From: Lepas anatifera
Taxonomy: Eukaryota > Arthropoda > Thecostraca > Lepadidae
Reading direction: 5' to 3'
DNA length: 64,000 nt
NCBI GenBank assembly: GCA_034440635.1
Contig: JAOTON010001604.1
Span: 322,501-386,500 of the forward strand
The translations under genes were made by a program, and so were the position numbers. This document shows positions 1-11,705 of this stretch, piece by piece. Every line of letters begins with the position of its first letter. Within the stretch, counting starts at the first letter, position 1. The notes beneath the pieces were generated by a model that saw only the letters and a program-made list of their open reading frames with translations, made no database searches and was not told the origin of the DNA.

Positions 1-1734
1 CGGTTTCTGACGATGTTTTGAATACCAAAACAGTTTTGTACCTTTTCACCATCCCAAAGGGAGAAAAGCGGCACGTGCTTCCCTCTCTTGGAATATTATC
101 TGGTTTTACTTCGTCAGCGCTTTCTTTCAGTCCCGACACTCTACAACTCGTCCTTAACTTTTAATTTCATGTACGCCTCTCTCCTCCTTCCATTGGTTAC
201 CTTCAGGCCGGACACCACTCCTCTTCATTCAACAGAAACCCATCTCCCGACTCTCCTGACTTCAGCGAACAGCGAACGTATTGAGACTTGGGCGGGCTGA
301 AATGATGCTGGTATGTTTGTAGCAGCCACACGTCAGACTCGGCCTCACCGGGTCTCATAGCACACATGTAAACTTGCTGTCCTGCTCGTTGTCTTTATAT
401 ACTCAAGTGTACTAACAATATCTATCATGTAGCATGATGAAGCATAGCTTTTGCCGTAATTCGATAATTAGGACAAGATACTACATTTCTAAGCCGATGT
501 AAAACAATTCTGTTCTAAAATGAAGCCGAAAAATATGGATGTAACTCAACTGCTGGATGAGCTAGATCAAGTTTCTAAAAACACCATGAAAAAGCTCTTA
601 AAACGAGCATTTATGCGCTGTCATTCATTTCGGGTTCAGATTGATACCAAGGTCACCAAAAGTCACAGTTTTCGAAATTGTTAATGTCTTTTACTTTTGA
701 ATAAAACATGGCACCCTCTTAACTTTGTATCGTAGTAATGAGCATGATCCAAGGACTTGAATGATATGCAACAGGACTTTGAAAGGTTATTAGTTGACTT
801 TGACTTTGGGTCAATGTCATAACGTGACCCTACAATGCCACACTGTCCTTTCACCATTTGAATTATTGCGTCCAGAAGAACACATTTATGTATTTTCTGT
901 TCTTGGTTTTATTGTTCCTGAGTTATGGGGAATTTCTTTTGGGTCTAAATTTGATCAGTTTTGGCCCACTGCGACAAACATGTCAGTACGTATGGTTCAA
1001 ACTTCAGAATAGACGACGTTAAGGCACTTCCAGTGTCATTTTATTTTTTCTCACTAGAGAGCCCCCACAGTTTCTATAATACTGGCCAATGGCCGCCAAA
1101 ATCAAAATAAAGGACCTTCAACCAGGAGAGTTGAAGTAAATGTAGCTGATTGAGCGAATCGTACCGGGTTTGTCAGGCGCCAAAGAAAGCTCGCGGAACC
1201 TCCGGGCCCTCTTCAACCGAACACGGCACGAGAAAGCCATTCAGGACATCCGGTGAAGAGCTATATGCGTGCTGCTGGGTGCCAAACCACTGTCATTGCA
1301 CCACATGTGACCTCAGAAGGCTCCTCCCAAATTAGGATATATTTCCGCAGATGAGCGGCCGATGTAAGCCAACTGACGACAAACACAATTGAAGAACATT
1401 TAACACTTATCACTGTGAAAAACCTCATCTCAACGGTCATTTTCTTTTGAGGCACGAGCAGAGGCAGCCAGTGCTAACATACAATGAACGTTGATATTAC
1501 TTTAGTAGACTGATCTAGTAGCCTGAAGCCTCCATCGCTCTCTCCACATATCATTGCCGTTACCAGTGCGGGAGGTGAGGGGGGGCATCCACCAGTGGGA
1601 AGCCGTGGACGCATCAGCGCACGTCATTGTGGCCAGCCGTTCATTGTAAGGGTCGTTGCACTTGGAAGGTTTCAGGCCAGCTGAATCTGTGAGCGACAGC
1701 CCATTGGCTCAGCTCGCCAAGGCGTGGTACTTCA
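1..1734. other. Unannotated flank
   Basis: No gene is recognised here. The open frames are short, have no family signature and no convincing splice context. The stretch lies 3' of the BTB gene and is ordinary AT-rich intergenic DNA. Confidence 0.5.
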
Positions 1735-2030
1735 GCCGCTACACACGGCACCAACCGACGCCAGCTGCTACCCACGGCACCAACCGACGCCAGCCGCTAC
1801 CCACGGCACCAACCGACGCCCGCTGCTACCCACGGCACCAACCGACGCCAGCCGCTACCCACGGCACCAACCGACGCCAGCTGCTACCCACAGCACCAAC
1901 CGACGCCAGACGTCACCCACGGCACCATCCAACGCCAGACGTTACCCACGGCACCAACCGACACCAGCTGCTACCCACAGCACCAACCGACGCCAGCCGT
2001 TACCCACGGCACCAACCGACCCCAGCCACA
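1735..2030. repeat. Minisatellite, about 29-bp unit
   Basis: Around ten imperfect tandem copies of a unit with the core CCACGGCACCAACCGACGCC. The unit length is not a multiple of three, so open frames of up to about 150 codons on the plus strand are repeat artefacts. It lies about 360 bp beyond the BTB-gene stop codon and could fall in its 3' untranslated region. Confidence 0.9.
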
Positions 2031-2389
2031 GCAGGTTGTGTCAATCCATAGGCATCGGCCGGGAAGTGAAACGTAATTTTTCTTCCGGTTTTAAGCTTCA
2101 GGCTCACATTTTGCACTCGTGTCATCACACCATTTACCATATAGACAAAACTGCAAAAAGGTTTTGTATGGTAGAATAAGCGTTTGCCCGTTTTCTCTTT
2201 GAAACCAGGCATTTATATAGTCTTGGTTACTCACAACAACCGTTGACTTCGTTCTCCAAGAACATAAACGTTTTGAGCCTAACGTATTTTGAAGCGTGTG
2301 AAGCAACATTTCAGTTGGCCACAAATATCGTCTCTTGGCCGGCATCAAGACATGGACAAAGCTGCAAAGAGTGTGCTTCTGGCGTGAAT

Positions 2390-3557
2390 TCACTCTGGAA
2401 GAGTGTAGAGCAGCTCTGTGATCAGACCGTGACATTTTTCCATGTCGGCAAACCGAATCTCGCGCCCTTTTTCGATTGCCGCCTGGAGAAAGAAGAACCT
2501 CAGGTTGCCATCCTCACTGCGCACCCGACTGGGCCCGCTCCGGCCGCCCCAGATGTTGAAGTCGCCCGCCGTGTACTTCCACCTTTCAACCTTGCACGTG
2601 ACTTTGTAGCAGCAGCCACCTTCGATGCGCGCGGGCGTGTGAAACTCCACTTTCATGTCGGCTGGCTGGGACCCGCTGGCGTTGTCGCTGACCCTGTGGT
2701 ACTGTGAGAAGATGTCGGTCCACTGCACGCGCTCGAACGGCCCCTGCACACGCACCGTGAGGCCCAGCTCCAGCTGGCTGAAGATGTAGCCGAGGTGGAC
2801 ACCGACCAGTGTGATGTCTTTGTCGCAGCGGAAGCGCAGTTCGTGGACAGCGCTCATGTCTTCACGGCAGAGCTTATAGCCGGCGCGGTAACGCAGGCAT
2901 CGATGAGGGGTGCCGCCGGGACGCCTGCGTCGGCCTGCCTCCAGCAGTGTCCTGCACGCTGATTGGTTGTCCTTCAAATCGATGTTGCGTGGGATGGCGA
3001 TACCCCGGATCATGAAGAAGCTGACCAGCTCCTGCGGCCCGACCAGACCGGATGGCAATACGGTTTTAATGAAGTCACTCTCCTCAATCTTATCCATCCG
3101 CACGAAGGGTAGCAGGTCTGCCACGACTTCTCTCAGTGAAGGCGCGTTCTTTTCGTTTAACTGGAGTTCTCGTAAATGATGTTCACCCCATCGTTTCACC
3201 GCTAGAAAGACAACCAGCTCATCACCAGCATCGAATGTTTCCCTGTCCAAGATGGTGGCCACCATGTCCTTGCTGAGATTGCTGAAGTCACTTGTGCTGA
3301 TTATTCTTCCCGCGTACTGATCCACGTACGACCAGCATTGGTCCAGCATAGCCTGGTCGTCCACTTCCTTGGCGAAGTCGACGAAGAAAAAGAGGTTGCT
3401 GCATGTGAGAGGAGTAAATCGATAGCTCTCCACAGCGTCCGCCACAAAGCGTTTGATGTAGCGCACAAGTTCGGTGCATTGGAAGGCTCTTGCAATTTGG
3501 AATATGTCACGAGCCTTTTCAACAGAGGCGATGATGCACTCTCCGGTGTAGATGAAC
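2390..3557 (-). CDS. BTB gene exon C (end of BTB, BACK, PHR, stop)
   Basis: The 3' splice site is a pyrimidine-rich stretch ending CCACAG directly before GTTCATCTACACC, which restores E-FIYTGE across the junction. The frame runs 388 codons to a TGA at 2390-2392. The BACK-like helices follow the BTB end, and the PHR part begins near TPHRCLRYRAGYKLC. GGCCYKVTCKV and a terminal ITELLYTLPE match the PHR beta-sandwich pattern. Confidence 0.9.
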
Positions 3558-6500
3558 CTGTGGAACAGACAGACAGGCAGGGTCAGCACTTAGCGTACAC
3601 ATTCATTTGCTTAAAACTGCCGTTTGTGTAACCGATGAGGTGCAAACACTGGAAAGCAGCCCATTTCATGCGCTGAGTACAAGACCAGACTTGACACTCT
3701 AGAGCAGCCCCAACTATTTTTGTTACGCTAGGAATAGTTCAGATTTCACCTTGAATGCCTACAGTGGTTTCAAAATACATTACTGCATTGTTTGCAATAA
3801 ACCCAGAGCCTCTACAGAGAAGATTCGTTTGACATCCGTTTGACATCAAGAAGGTGGCATGTTAAAGAAAGTGGGCATCCGAGCCACTTTCGCCCTGGGG
3901 GGGGTGTTCAAACACGTCTCCCCCTCGAACTCGGCTCCTATGCAGGATAGCGAAAACACGCAAACGCTGTTGGATTGCTTAAACAACTTCATGAAGAAAC
4001 TACATCGGTCACTTCTTTGGCGCAGGTCAATATTGAAGTAATGACAGGTCAAAGAAGGTGGCATGTTAAAGAAGAGTTTCCGGGCTCTAGCATCTGACAG
4101 AGTGGAGTTAGAATCAATTTTCAGGCACCATTCGCTTCCTCTCGTTACGGAAAATCGAATGATGCGTGATATGACATACTAGGTCAACAAATAAAAAATG
4201 ACCTAAACCTGAGATTAGGTTAAGGTCACTGTCGCATCTAGCATAGACAGTTTGCATATAAATTAGCTTGCAATAACAATCCAAGCGTAATGGCGTCAAA
4301 ACAAAAGCTTTATCATAATTTCCTGCAAAGTTATTGACCCAAGTCCGAAAAACTGCTTGAGTGACCTAGATGACCTCTCAGAGGTCACAGGTCAAAAGCT
4401 GCAACATGAACCTAGAAAAGGGCCAGGATACTACGATTTTGAGAATATGAAGGCATTCATAGCCGTATCTACACAAATACAGCCCAATTCCTGTTTTCCC
4501 CATGCATTACTCGATCATGAGTTTGAAGCAGCCGGGGTTCCAGTTGCGTACGACCACCGGTCGTGGGCTGATCTCGGCGTACAGCGTCTCCTGGAACACC
4601 GGCGACGCCATGGCCAGCACCAGCCGGTGCGCCCGGATCACCAGAGCGGGCCCGCAGTCCTCCTCGGAGTCGGAGTCAGAGTCACTGCACGACTCGGATG
4701 TGTCGCTCAGCGATGACACGGAGGAGTTGCAGTGTTTCTTCCTCCGGAGTTGGTAGCCGTTGGTGGAGCCAGATGATGGGGGCTCGGGAGACAGCAGCTC
4801 GGGCACGGGCGGCTGCCGCGTCGCCTGGGGACGCGAATGCAGTGTCAGGAGGGCACAGGATCAGAGGGGCTTGAGCGATGGGCAGAATAACTCTCATCAT
4901 CTAGCGGGAGCACGCTCGAGTGAGGATTCTACCAGAAGCGAATCTAGTGGTTAGGGCAGTTGAATCATCTAATGCAGCTTTTGCTCGGTTACAACATGTC
5001 CAAGGGTTCACAAATCTGCTCCTCAGCACTACGTTTCATGAAGTAGCAATGCCGTCAAATCGGGCGGTTCCCAAACGACGGCACATGGCCTCATTTGAGA
5101 ACTGCGCAGTCTTTCTGAGGAAGATCAGGGAGGTCTGTTTTAGAACATGAATGAATTGGAGCCAAGAATGTTAATTCGAGACAGCTTTGACAAAAGCTCC
5201 ATTGATGTCAGACGGACGGATTTATGGCATCTCACCTTCACCACCTCTTCAAAACCTGATTTATTGTTTGGGCATAGAGGAGCGCCAACCTTCGTGTTCA
5301 TATAGCAAACATTTCGAGACCTGAATAAACTTTTAATGATATATTGTTCATCAAGACAAATTTCATTTAGCTTACGGAAGAAGCACTCAAGACAGATCTT
5401 CTGAAAAAACTTCACTGAACTTTTGCATGATTTCGAGCAATTTCTAATATGTTCTATCGATGCCTAAGAAGAGATGATACCCGTTCCCGACAAAAATTTA
5501 TGTGTTAGCTGACTTCCATGATATTGGTAATCAAACTTAGGTCTGATGAGTCCTGGAAATATAACTCGGTGCACCTTGCTGGCAGCAGAGCTCAGAATCG
5601 AGAAATTTTTGAGAAAAATGACAGAAATATAAGTGCACTGTCCATCCTCGTTTCGACTGTGAAAATCCATCTTCTGGAGAAAGTATGAACAGGTTGAACC
5701 AAGAAAATAAGGCCAATTTTCTATCAATCGGTTTTCATTTTTTAGGACGGGGTCATGCAGTCCTCCCAGGAATAAAAACGGATCATTATGCTGTGGCGGT
5801 TGGTAATCATTGGTTTCATCAAAGCTTTCATCAACTATAAGCATGATAAATTTGAAAAGCTATTGTCAACATACATGACTTCTCTTATCTGTGCTGGGAT
5901 CAAAAATTTCGTCAGCACACGCCATTACACCAAATGCATTTTACTCTCGGTTGAATGTGCACTGTGTGGGCGAAGGGAGGGAAATGCATGATATTTATTC
6001 ATTCATTCTGCTGGTATGTTGAGCGCCCGCAGGAAAACGACAGTAGGCAGTGGCAGATCCAGGACTTTATTACGGAGCGAGGGGGCTAGGGGGCTCGAGC
6101 CTCCCCGGCATTGCCTCGGAACCACCTCCAGCTATGTATTAACTATAGGCCTTCTGACATTTAGCGTGGAGGGGGCTTGAACCCCTAGCCCTCCCCTTGT
6201 ATCCGCCACTGGATCTAGGTAAAGAGTCCTTGAATTCAAGCAAAGATGACCCAGAATCCTCTCTGATGAGCATGCCGCGTCGATAACGCAGTTCGAGGGC
6301 GCCTATTGAGCCTGAGGGCGCAGCTGGACCGCAGCTGGACTGAGGGCACAGCTGGACCGCAGCTGGACTTAGGGCACAGCTGGACCACAGCTGGACTGAT
6401 GTCGCAGCTGGACCGCAGCTGGACTGAGGGCGCAACTGGACCGCAGCTGGACTGATGTCGCAGCTGGACTGAGGCTGGACTGAGGGCGCAGCTGGACCGC

Positions 6501-7502
6501 AGCTGGACTGAGGGCGCAACTGACCGCAGCTGGACTGATGTCGCAGCTGGACTGAGGCTGGACTAGGGCGCAACTGGACCGCAGCTGGACTGATGTCGCA
6601 GCTGGACTGAGGCTGGACTGAGGGCGCAGCTGGACCGCAGCTGGACTGAGGGTGCAGCTGGACCGCAGCTGGACTGAGGGCGCAGCTGGACCGTAGCTGG
6701 ACTGAGGGCATGCTCCGAACCGACCATCGTCGGGGAATGAACACCTAATGGCTTACACCTCCAGCAATGATTATGGGAACGACTATTAGTTTCAGCGGAG
6801 TCCTCCAAGGTAGAGAAAGTGTTGTCAGTCTTTTCCGAGAAGTTGTCTGGTTCAGCATGCCTATTTCTGACAGGAGATGCATCGTTTTTTTGCGATAGCG
6901 CGGACGCGCCAGTAGTTCTGTTATTAAATCTCAGCGACAGGCCTATTTTAGACCCTGACTCACATTGCTGACAGAAGCCGACACGGCTGAGCAAATCTTG
7001 CGTCAAATCCTATTAGCGAAGTCTTCTATTGACGTCAAGCTCACTGCCATACCCACACGTATGACCAGAGCGCTTCGGCAAAATGAGGCCAACCTTGCAA
7101 GACGTTATAGCGTCTATGTGATGTGAAATTCCACAACCCGTACCGACCCATAAACATGGAAAATGACCACATGTGCCGGCCCATACTCTTGGAAAATAGC
7201 CTAACTTACCAGCTCTTACACCTGAAAAATAACCACACGTACCAAATCGTACCCGTGGAAGGTGACAATACGTACCGACGTGTACATGTGACTGGGCACC
7301 GTGACTCGTTCACGAGAGCATTGACCACACGTACCGGCTCGTATACGTGGAAGGTGACGTCCACCAGGAGGTTGCGCTCGTACAGGTAGAGCAGTTTGTC
7401 GCGGAAGGGTACGGAGGCGGGTCTCCAGTCGTCGCCGATGATAGAGGAGGGCACACCGATACTGCATCGTGAACGTGTCCGCACCCTGCCGCGGCACACT
7501 GG
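2390..7502 (-). CDS. BTB-BACK-PHR domain protein (BTBD1/2/3/6-like), 5' incomplete
   Basis: This is a three-exon partial gene: 7502-7347, 4824-4511 and 3557-2390, about 545 codons seen. Exon A gives the start of the BTB fold (DDWRP, then LLVDVTFH). Exon B gives an acidic Ser-rich insertion followed by the second half of BTB (IRAHRLVLAMASPVFQ and VVVRNWNPGCFKLMIE). Exon C completes BTB (FIYTGE), carries the BACK domain, and ends in a PHR domain (YKLCREDMSAVHELRF, then a C-terminal ITELLYTLPE). By family knowledge, such proteins are usually substrate adaptors for cullin-3 ubiquitin ligases. Exon phases match at both junctions (A/B phase 0, B/C phase 2). The start codon was not found, and the only in-frame start-like codon in exon A is GTG. 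The ortholog within BTBD1/2/3/6 is not resolved. The gene looks intact over the part seen. Confidence 0.86.
4128..4420. repeat. Dispersed repeat in the BTB intron (inverted copy of 19330-19642)
   Basis: Read in reverse complement, this segment matches 19330-19642 along its length. Shared stretches include CACCATTCGCTTCCTCTCGT, AGTTATTGACCCAA and a CAGAGGTCACAGG end. It also carries several TGACCT/AGGTCA hexamers and looks like a decayed member of the AGGTCA-rich element family. No target duplication was resolved. Confidence 0.75.
4511..4824 (-). CDS. BTB gene exon B (acidic insertion and BTB core)
   Basis: The acceptor is CGTCCCCAG before GCGACGCGG after a long pyrimidine tract. The donor is ATCGA|GTAATG. 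The exon opens with a Pro/Ser stretch, then KHCNSS and SDSDSDSEEDCG, before AHRLVLAMASPVF of the BTB fold. The insertion lies inside the BTB domain, between strand VDVTFH in exon A and IRAHR here. A real splice variant lacking part of the exon is possible. Confidence 0.82.
6048..6211. mobile_element. Short TIR element, CAGTGGCGGATCC family (hAT-type MITE)
   Basis: It begins CAGTGGCAGATCC and ends ATCCGCCACTG, the same termini as the copy at 15409-15791. The flanks agree only over their last four bases (TAGG), so the 8-bp target duplication has decayed. Confidence 0.7.
6312..6712. repeat. Minisatellite, GCAGCTGGACCGCAGCTGG core
   Basis: Tandem units of roughly 28 bp built from CAGCTGGAC and ACTGAGGGCG or ACTGATGTCG. 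They produce a long minus-strand repeat frame (6139-6744) rich in Gln/Ser/Cys that is not a gene. The array lies in the BTB intron, away from the exon ends. Confidence 0.9.
7120..7357 (-). repeat. Degenerate tandem array containing the BTB exon A donor
   Basis: Read on the minus strand, the exon end and donor GTCACCTTCCAC|GTATAC, followed by a CGGTACGTGTG motif, recur about five or six times with 30-40 bp spacing and growing divergence. Near copies include GTCACCTTCCACGGGTAC (around 7250-7268) and TCATTTTCCATGTTTATGG (around 7150-7168). The copies lie downstream of the exon, so they are potential decoy 5' splice sites. Confidence 0.65.
7347..7502 (-). CDS. BTB gene exon A (start of BTB domain)
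   Basis: It encodes GDDWRPASVPFRDKLLYLY and then the first BTB strand LLVDVTFH. The donor chosen is CAC|GTATAC, which leaves phase 0 as exon B needs. A second possible donor 12 bases on (CCG|GTACGT) keeps the same phase and would add VYEP. The upstream edge is uncertain: TGTCAG|CCAGTG at 7502 is one option, but the pyrimidine tract is weak. Confidence 0.7.
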
Positions 7503-7529
7503 CTGACATCAAGTCAAATAGTTCACCTT

Positions 7530-7905
7530 CGGCGAAATCAAGTCACGTCGCCCACACTCGGGGCATTAGATCATATCGTCCACACTCGGGCGTCAGGTGC
7601 GCTGGCAACACTCGAGGCATGTGTAACCACACATTGTTGACACCCGGTGCATCAGGTCGCTATCAACTATCTACACCCAGCGACGTCAGGTCACACTGTC
7701 CCCACTCGGGGCATTAGGTCACAGTGTCCGCACCTGGGGAGGTAACGCTGTCCGCACTCGACTCATCAGATAACACTGTTCACACCCGGAGCGTCAGGTC
7801 ACACTGTTTACACCCAGGAACATCAGGTAGCACTGCTCACACCCAGGAGTGTCAGGTAACACTGTTCACACCCAGGAGTGTCAGGTAACACTGTTCACAC
7901 TAGGA
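7530..7905. repeat. Minisatellite, CAGGTCACACTGTTCACACC type
   Basis: About a dozen tandem units of about 30 bp carrying TCAGGT(C/A)ACACTG and CACACTCGGG or CACACCCAGG. The array starts a few tens of bases upstream of BTB exon A, next to its presumed acceptor. Units have the GGTCAC core seen in other arrays in this window. Confidence 0.88.
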
Positions 7906-8959
7906 AAAATTCCCTAAAATACATCTGGTTGCGTCGTGCGATCCTGATCGGAATTGTGCATGGCAACTGGGCCAGAGATAAAGTCTTACTGCAAATTATA
8001 TATCGTTTGTTTATCATTCACCAATCATTGATCGAGTTTTAAAAGGCGGCCTCCAGCAGCGGAAACGGAGTGGCGGTGTGTTTTCCTAGCAGTATTCGTG
8101 GCACCATGTCTCCGCCGTCGACAAACCGAGCCTTACATCATTAATTATTTTCTTTCCACGTAATGACATATCAGTTTTCAACCCCGATCAACCCCGATTC
8201 CTGAAAAATACTGTTTTCCTTCGCCATCTGCTTCTTATTTCTTCACCTCCATATCAGAGATAAGCAGGGCTACCAAACGAGTTAAATTCGACAGATAATC
8301 CGCGTGGCCAGTGGCCATGTTTCGAATCCGAGCGGGGCAGTTTGTCCACGACAGAGAGCAGGGCCAGCTGGCACTGCGCCGTGGTCGTCGCCGTGTCAAA
8401 TCGGCGCGTCGCAAGCCGCCGTCCGCCGTCGCGACCTGCGCTCGCCGTCGTCGGCGACTGTCCCAGTTAGTGGTGTACTTGCCTGTGTTAGCGGGACAGT
8501 GGGGCTATTTTGGTCAGCGCAGGGAACGGTGCCACGGCTACCTCCGGAGGGCCGGGTGGACAATTGAAACCGATACCGTCCGCCGCTGAGAGACGCGCCC
8601 TCTCCGCTTCAGCAGGCTTATTTATTCGTCATCACTCGATCAAGCTCGTGTAATCTCTGCAGAGGTGGGCACCGCTACCAACTTTTTTGCAACGCTACAT
8701 CATTTTCCCTTGTCCCGCTGGCTGAAATTGCTCCCGTCACTAGCGCCACTTTCCGAAATCGCGAAACTGCTAACCGCTTCGTATTATAAAGCGCTACCAA
8801 ACCGCTACCCTGAAATTGTTATTTGTTCTGTTGAAATACATTTTATGGAAAATTACTGCTTATCTGTTAATTAAACGAAAAGTAGCAGTGGTATGTAGGT
8901 AAGAGTAAAAGTGGTCGTATAAGAATCAATCGGATAGATTCGCCCATTTGTTACTTATG

Positions 8960-9115
8960 TCATCTTAAACATTTTTGGAGGTGGGATCACTTGACCTGTA
9001 CTAAACACCTGACCTGAGATGACCCAAACTTAAAATTTTGGGGAAAGTTGCGGAACTGATCACGGATAAGGTACGGCGGCTCTTCGCACCGCCGTTTCCT
9101 CCCCCCATTGTCTAA
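8960..9115. repeat. Fragment of an AGGTCA-rich TTAA-family element
   Basis: It contains the conserved block ACTTGACCTGTACT...CACCTGACCTGAGATGACC and a subterminal hairpin of the form CGGCGG-loop-CCGCCG at about 9072-9094. These match the end region of the elements at 14190-15030 and 25558-26361. Neither terminus with TTAA is preserved here. Confidence 0.7.
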
Positions 9116-11384
9116 AGCGCATGGAAATACTGGTGGCAGAACTGGGGGGGCACCGGAGTGCAGTGTCCCTCCCCTTAAATAAGAAATTGTAACACTAACC
9201 CTATGACGTTGACTGGAAAAATGGGTTGAAAAGGCCAAGGTGCACCCCGTTAAATTCGAACGTTCCGCCGTCACTGCATGGGGCCTGGCTGTATGTTGCT
9301 GAATGTAGTTTCAAGAGGACTTTCAGTTTATTCAGAAGGTCCACTTCGATGCTGGAACCCTGTGATAGGCTGAGGAGTATGCTGAACTATGAATACGTCA
9401 CCCACCATACACAATGTAGGTGTATAAGACTGCATATTCGACATTGAAACTCCCCAGCCCGGCATGGCTGGAGAGGCACACTGCCCACTCAGAAAAGTCC
9501 CTGAACAGGTAAAGGAGGCCAAATCCAATGCTGTAAGTGTTTAGAGGGCGGCCACTAACACCAGAGGTTCCCCCCATCGTCATGGATCGGTACTCTGCTT
9601 ACATTCCAGGCCCTGGCATACGTGGATAGCCCCTGACTGGCAACGGAGGTCCCCTTTAAGTTAAAATAAATCCTTAAACCAGCCACAGAACGTGACCTGT
9701 CGAACAATTCAAGATCAGACCCTTGAGTAGGTCAAGATCCTATGAGCGATACGTGCATCATTTATATTGATGGTCAAGGATACGCATAGCAGGTAACTTG
9801 ACTAATAAAGAAAGCGTCTTAAATGAAGGAGGGCAATTTTAGGCCAGTTACACAAGCTGGCATACTCTTTGTTTCAAAGATTAGCCCCCAAAACAGGCCC
9901 AGGTAACCTCATCCGTCAAAGTAAGTGGCGGCCGAAGACTCCAGTTATTGCAGAAGTATCCAGTGTTATCGATAGCTGCCGAATTTGTAATCAGTTCTCC
10001 AGATGTGCATGAGAGGCCCCTAACTGATAAAGAGTATGTATAGATAAGGATATTATCCTACTCTTTCTCCTACTCTTCCATCCCTCCCTAAATGGAAGAA
10101 GATGATCCTACGTCAGCAATAATTGTTAGCCCTTTCCATACTTTAAGGTCAGGCTATCGAATATGTCAAGGAGGCCTCGATCGACGAGGCATATGACACG
10201 CAGAGGCACCTTTGCCACCAGAGGCACAAAGGAGGCCCAATTGTCATCGATACCTACTTCGTTTGACTTAAAGACCCCTAGAATACATTGGAGGTCCCCT
10301 GTCTGATAAATTAAGACATAAAAGAGCACAATTTTGTTAAAAGCAAATATAGCAAAACTGAGCACCTTTCCCGCCCCAGTGCAGAGGCCCCTCAGGATCA
10401 GGGATAGGATGTCCCCTTGTCATCTAATCCCCTAGGATATAAATTCATGGCGACATCCCTGGACGGGAGCCCCACGTCATGTTGTAATGGTTACCGTCAA
10501 CAGTGGTCTCGTCATCTCATGTAGCGACAGGGAGAGTACGGGGTCGGCAGTGGTGAATATGGGTATTTTCTCGGTCGCAAGAGCTACAAACAGCCATAAG
10601 ACATCAAGTAAATGATCCACGGTCTAAATCCGATCACGAGATTTTAACGCCCTACCAGCTTGAGCTGACCAGTTTAGCAGCATTATTCGAATATGCAGTG
10701 ATAATTCATCGACCTTGTAAGCTTATGCATGCAATTAGTGACAGCGGGTTCTTCTAAACAGAGTCTACCATGGCCAGAAAACTTCAGATCCCATCCGGTC
10801 TAGGTCCGAAGTCTCCCGCCAAACGCAGGCCAGTTCAGTTCATCTCACGTGACGACGGGAGAGGACAGGGTCGACAGGGGTGAATATTGTAATTTTCTCC
10901 GCGAACGGCAAGTTCTGAGACAAATGAAATATCGATCGAATGGTTCCTCGGCATGCTTTATCACATGGCGATCTCCGTTCAAATGTGCATCATTCTCTTT
11001 AATATGGTATCTCGTTTGTCCCAGAACTTATCGCTTGTGCAAAATTTAGCATTTTCAAGCAGTGTTAAGTCCAAACTCTACTCCATTACGCGTTCGATTC
11101 AAACACCGATCAACAGGAGCTACCATGCAAGAGCTACAGACAGTCCCTAGATACCAGTTAAAGGAGCCACGGTCTAAATCCGTTTACGATGCTTTATTCC
11201 CTTCCGACTTAGGTAAGGCGGTAAACAGGGGTCTACTCAGACATTTTCATAAAAATGTTACTTCTGGGAGGTGTTTCTGGAAACCGGTAGCGATGATACT
11301 CAGACTCATTGAAAAGCAAATAACAAACGCTTTTGGACAATAACAATGCTGTATCAGCGCTGTAACAATGCTGTATCAGTCCCC

Positions 11385-11705
11385 CAGCCACGGCCATACT
11401 CCCCCACGGGTTCCTCCACTCACGGCCACAGCATCCTTCTGCCTCAGTCTTCCGCCTACGGCCAGAGTCCCCCGTTCCTCTGCCCACGGCCACATCATCC
11501 TTCTGCCTCAGAGTCTTTCACCTACGGCCAGAGTCCCCCCGTTGCTCTGCCCACGGCCACAGCATCCTTCTGCCTCAGAGTCTTCCGCCTACGGCCAGAG
11601 TCGCCCCGTTCCTCTGCCCACGGCCACATCATCCTTCTGCCTCAGTCTTCCGCCTACGGCCAGAGTCCCCCCCCGTTCCTCCACCCACGGCCACAGAATC
11701 CTGCT
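11385..11705. repeat. Minisatellite, CCTACGGCCAGAGTCCCCC type
   Basis: Five to six units of about 60 bp alternate CACGGCCACA(G/T)CATCCTTCTG with TCCGCCTACGGCCAGAG. Open frames in two plus-strand phases are repeat artefacts. Confidence 0.9.

Larger units (their letters stand above)
4825..7346. other. BTB intron A/B, contents
   Basis: Noncoding apart from repeats listed separately (6048-6211, 6312-6712, 7120-7357). The minus-strand open frame 5464-5844 (126 codons) has a real-looking composition but no motif I recognise. It may be a transposon remnant and is not called as a gene. Confidence 0.5.

Noticed and set aside
1656..2179. Open frames of 131 and 151 codons on the plus strand
   Set aside because: They are two phases of the same 29-bp tandem repeat and have no domain or splice context.
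5464..5844. 126-codon minus-strand frame in the BTB intron
   Set aside because: No recognisable motif, start context or splice partner; kept only as a possible transposon remnant.
6139..6744. 201-codon minus-strand frame rich in Gln, Ser and Cys
   Set aside because: It is produced by the CAGCTGGAC minisatellite.
8304..8589. Arg-rich plus-strand frames as a small gene
   Set aside because: CpG-rich composition opens several phases at once; no homology or splice signals.
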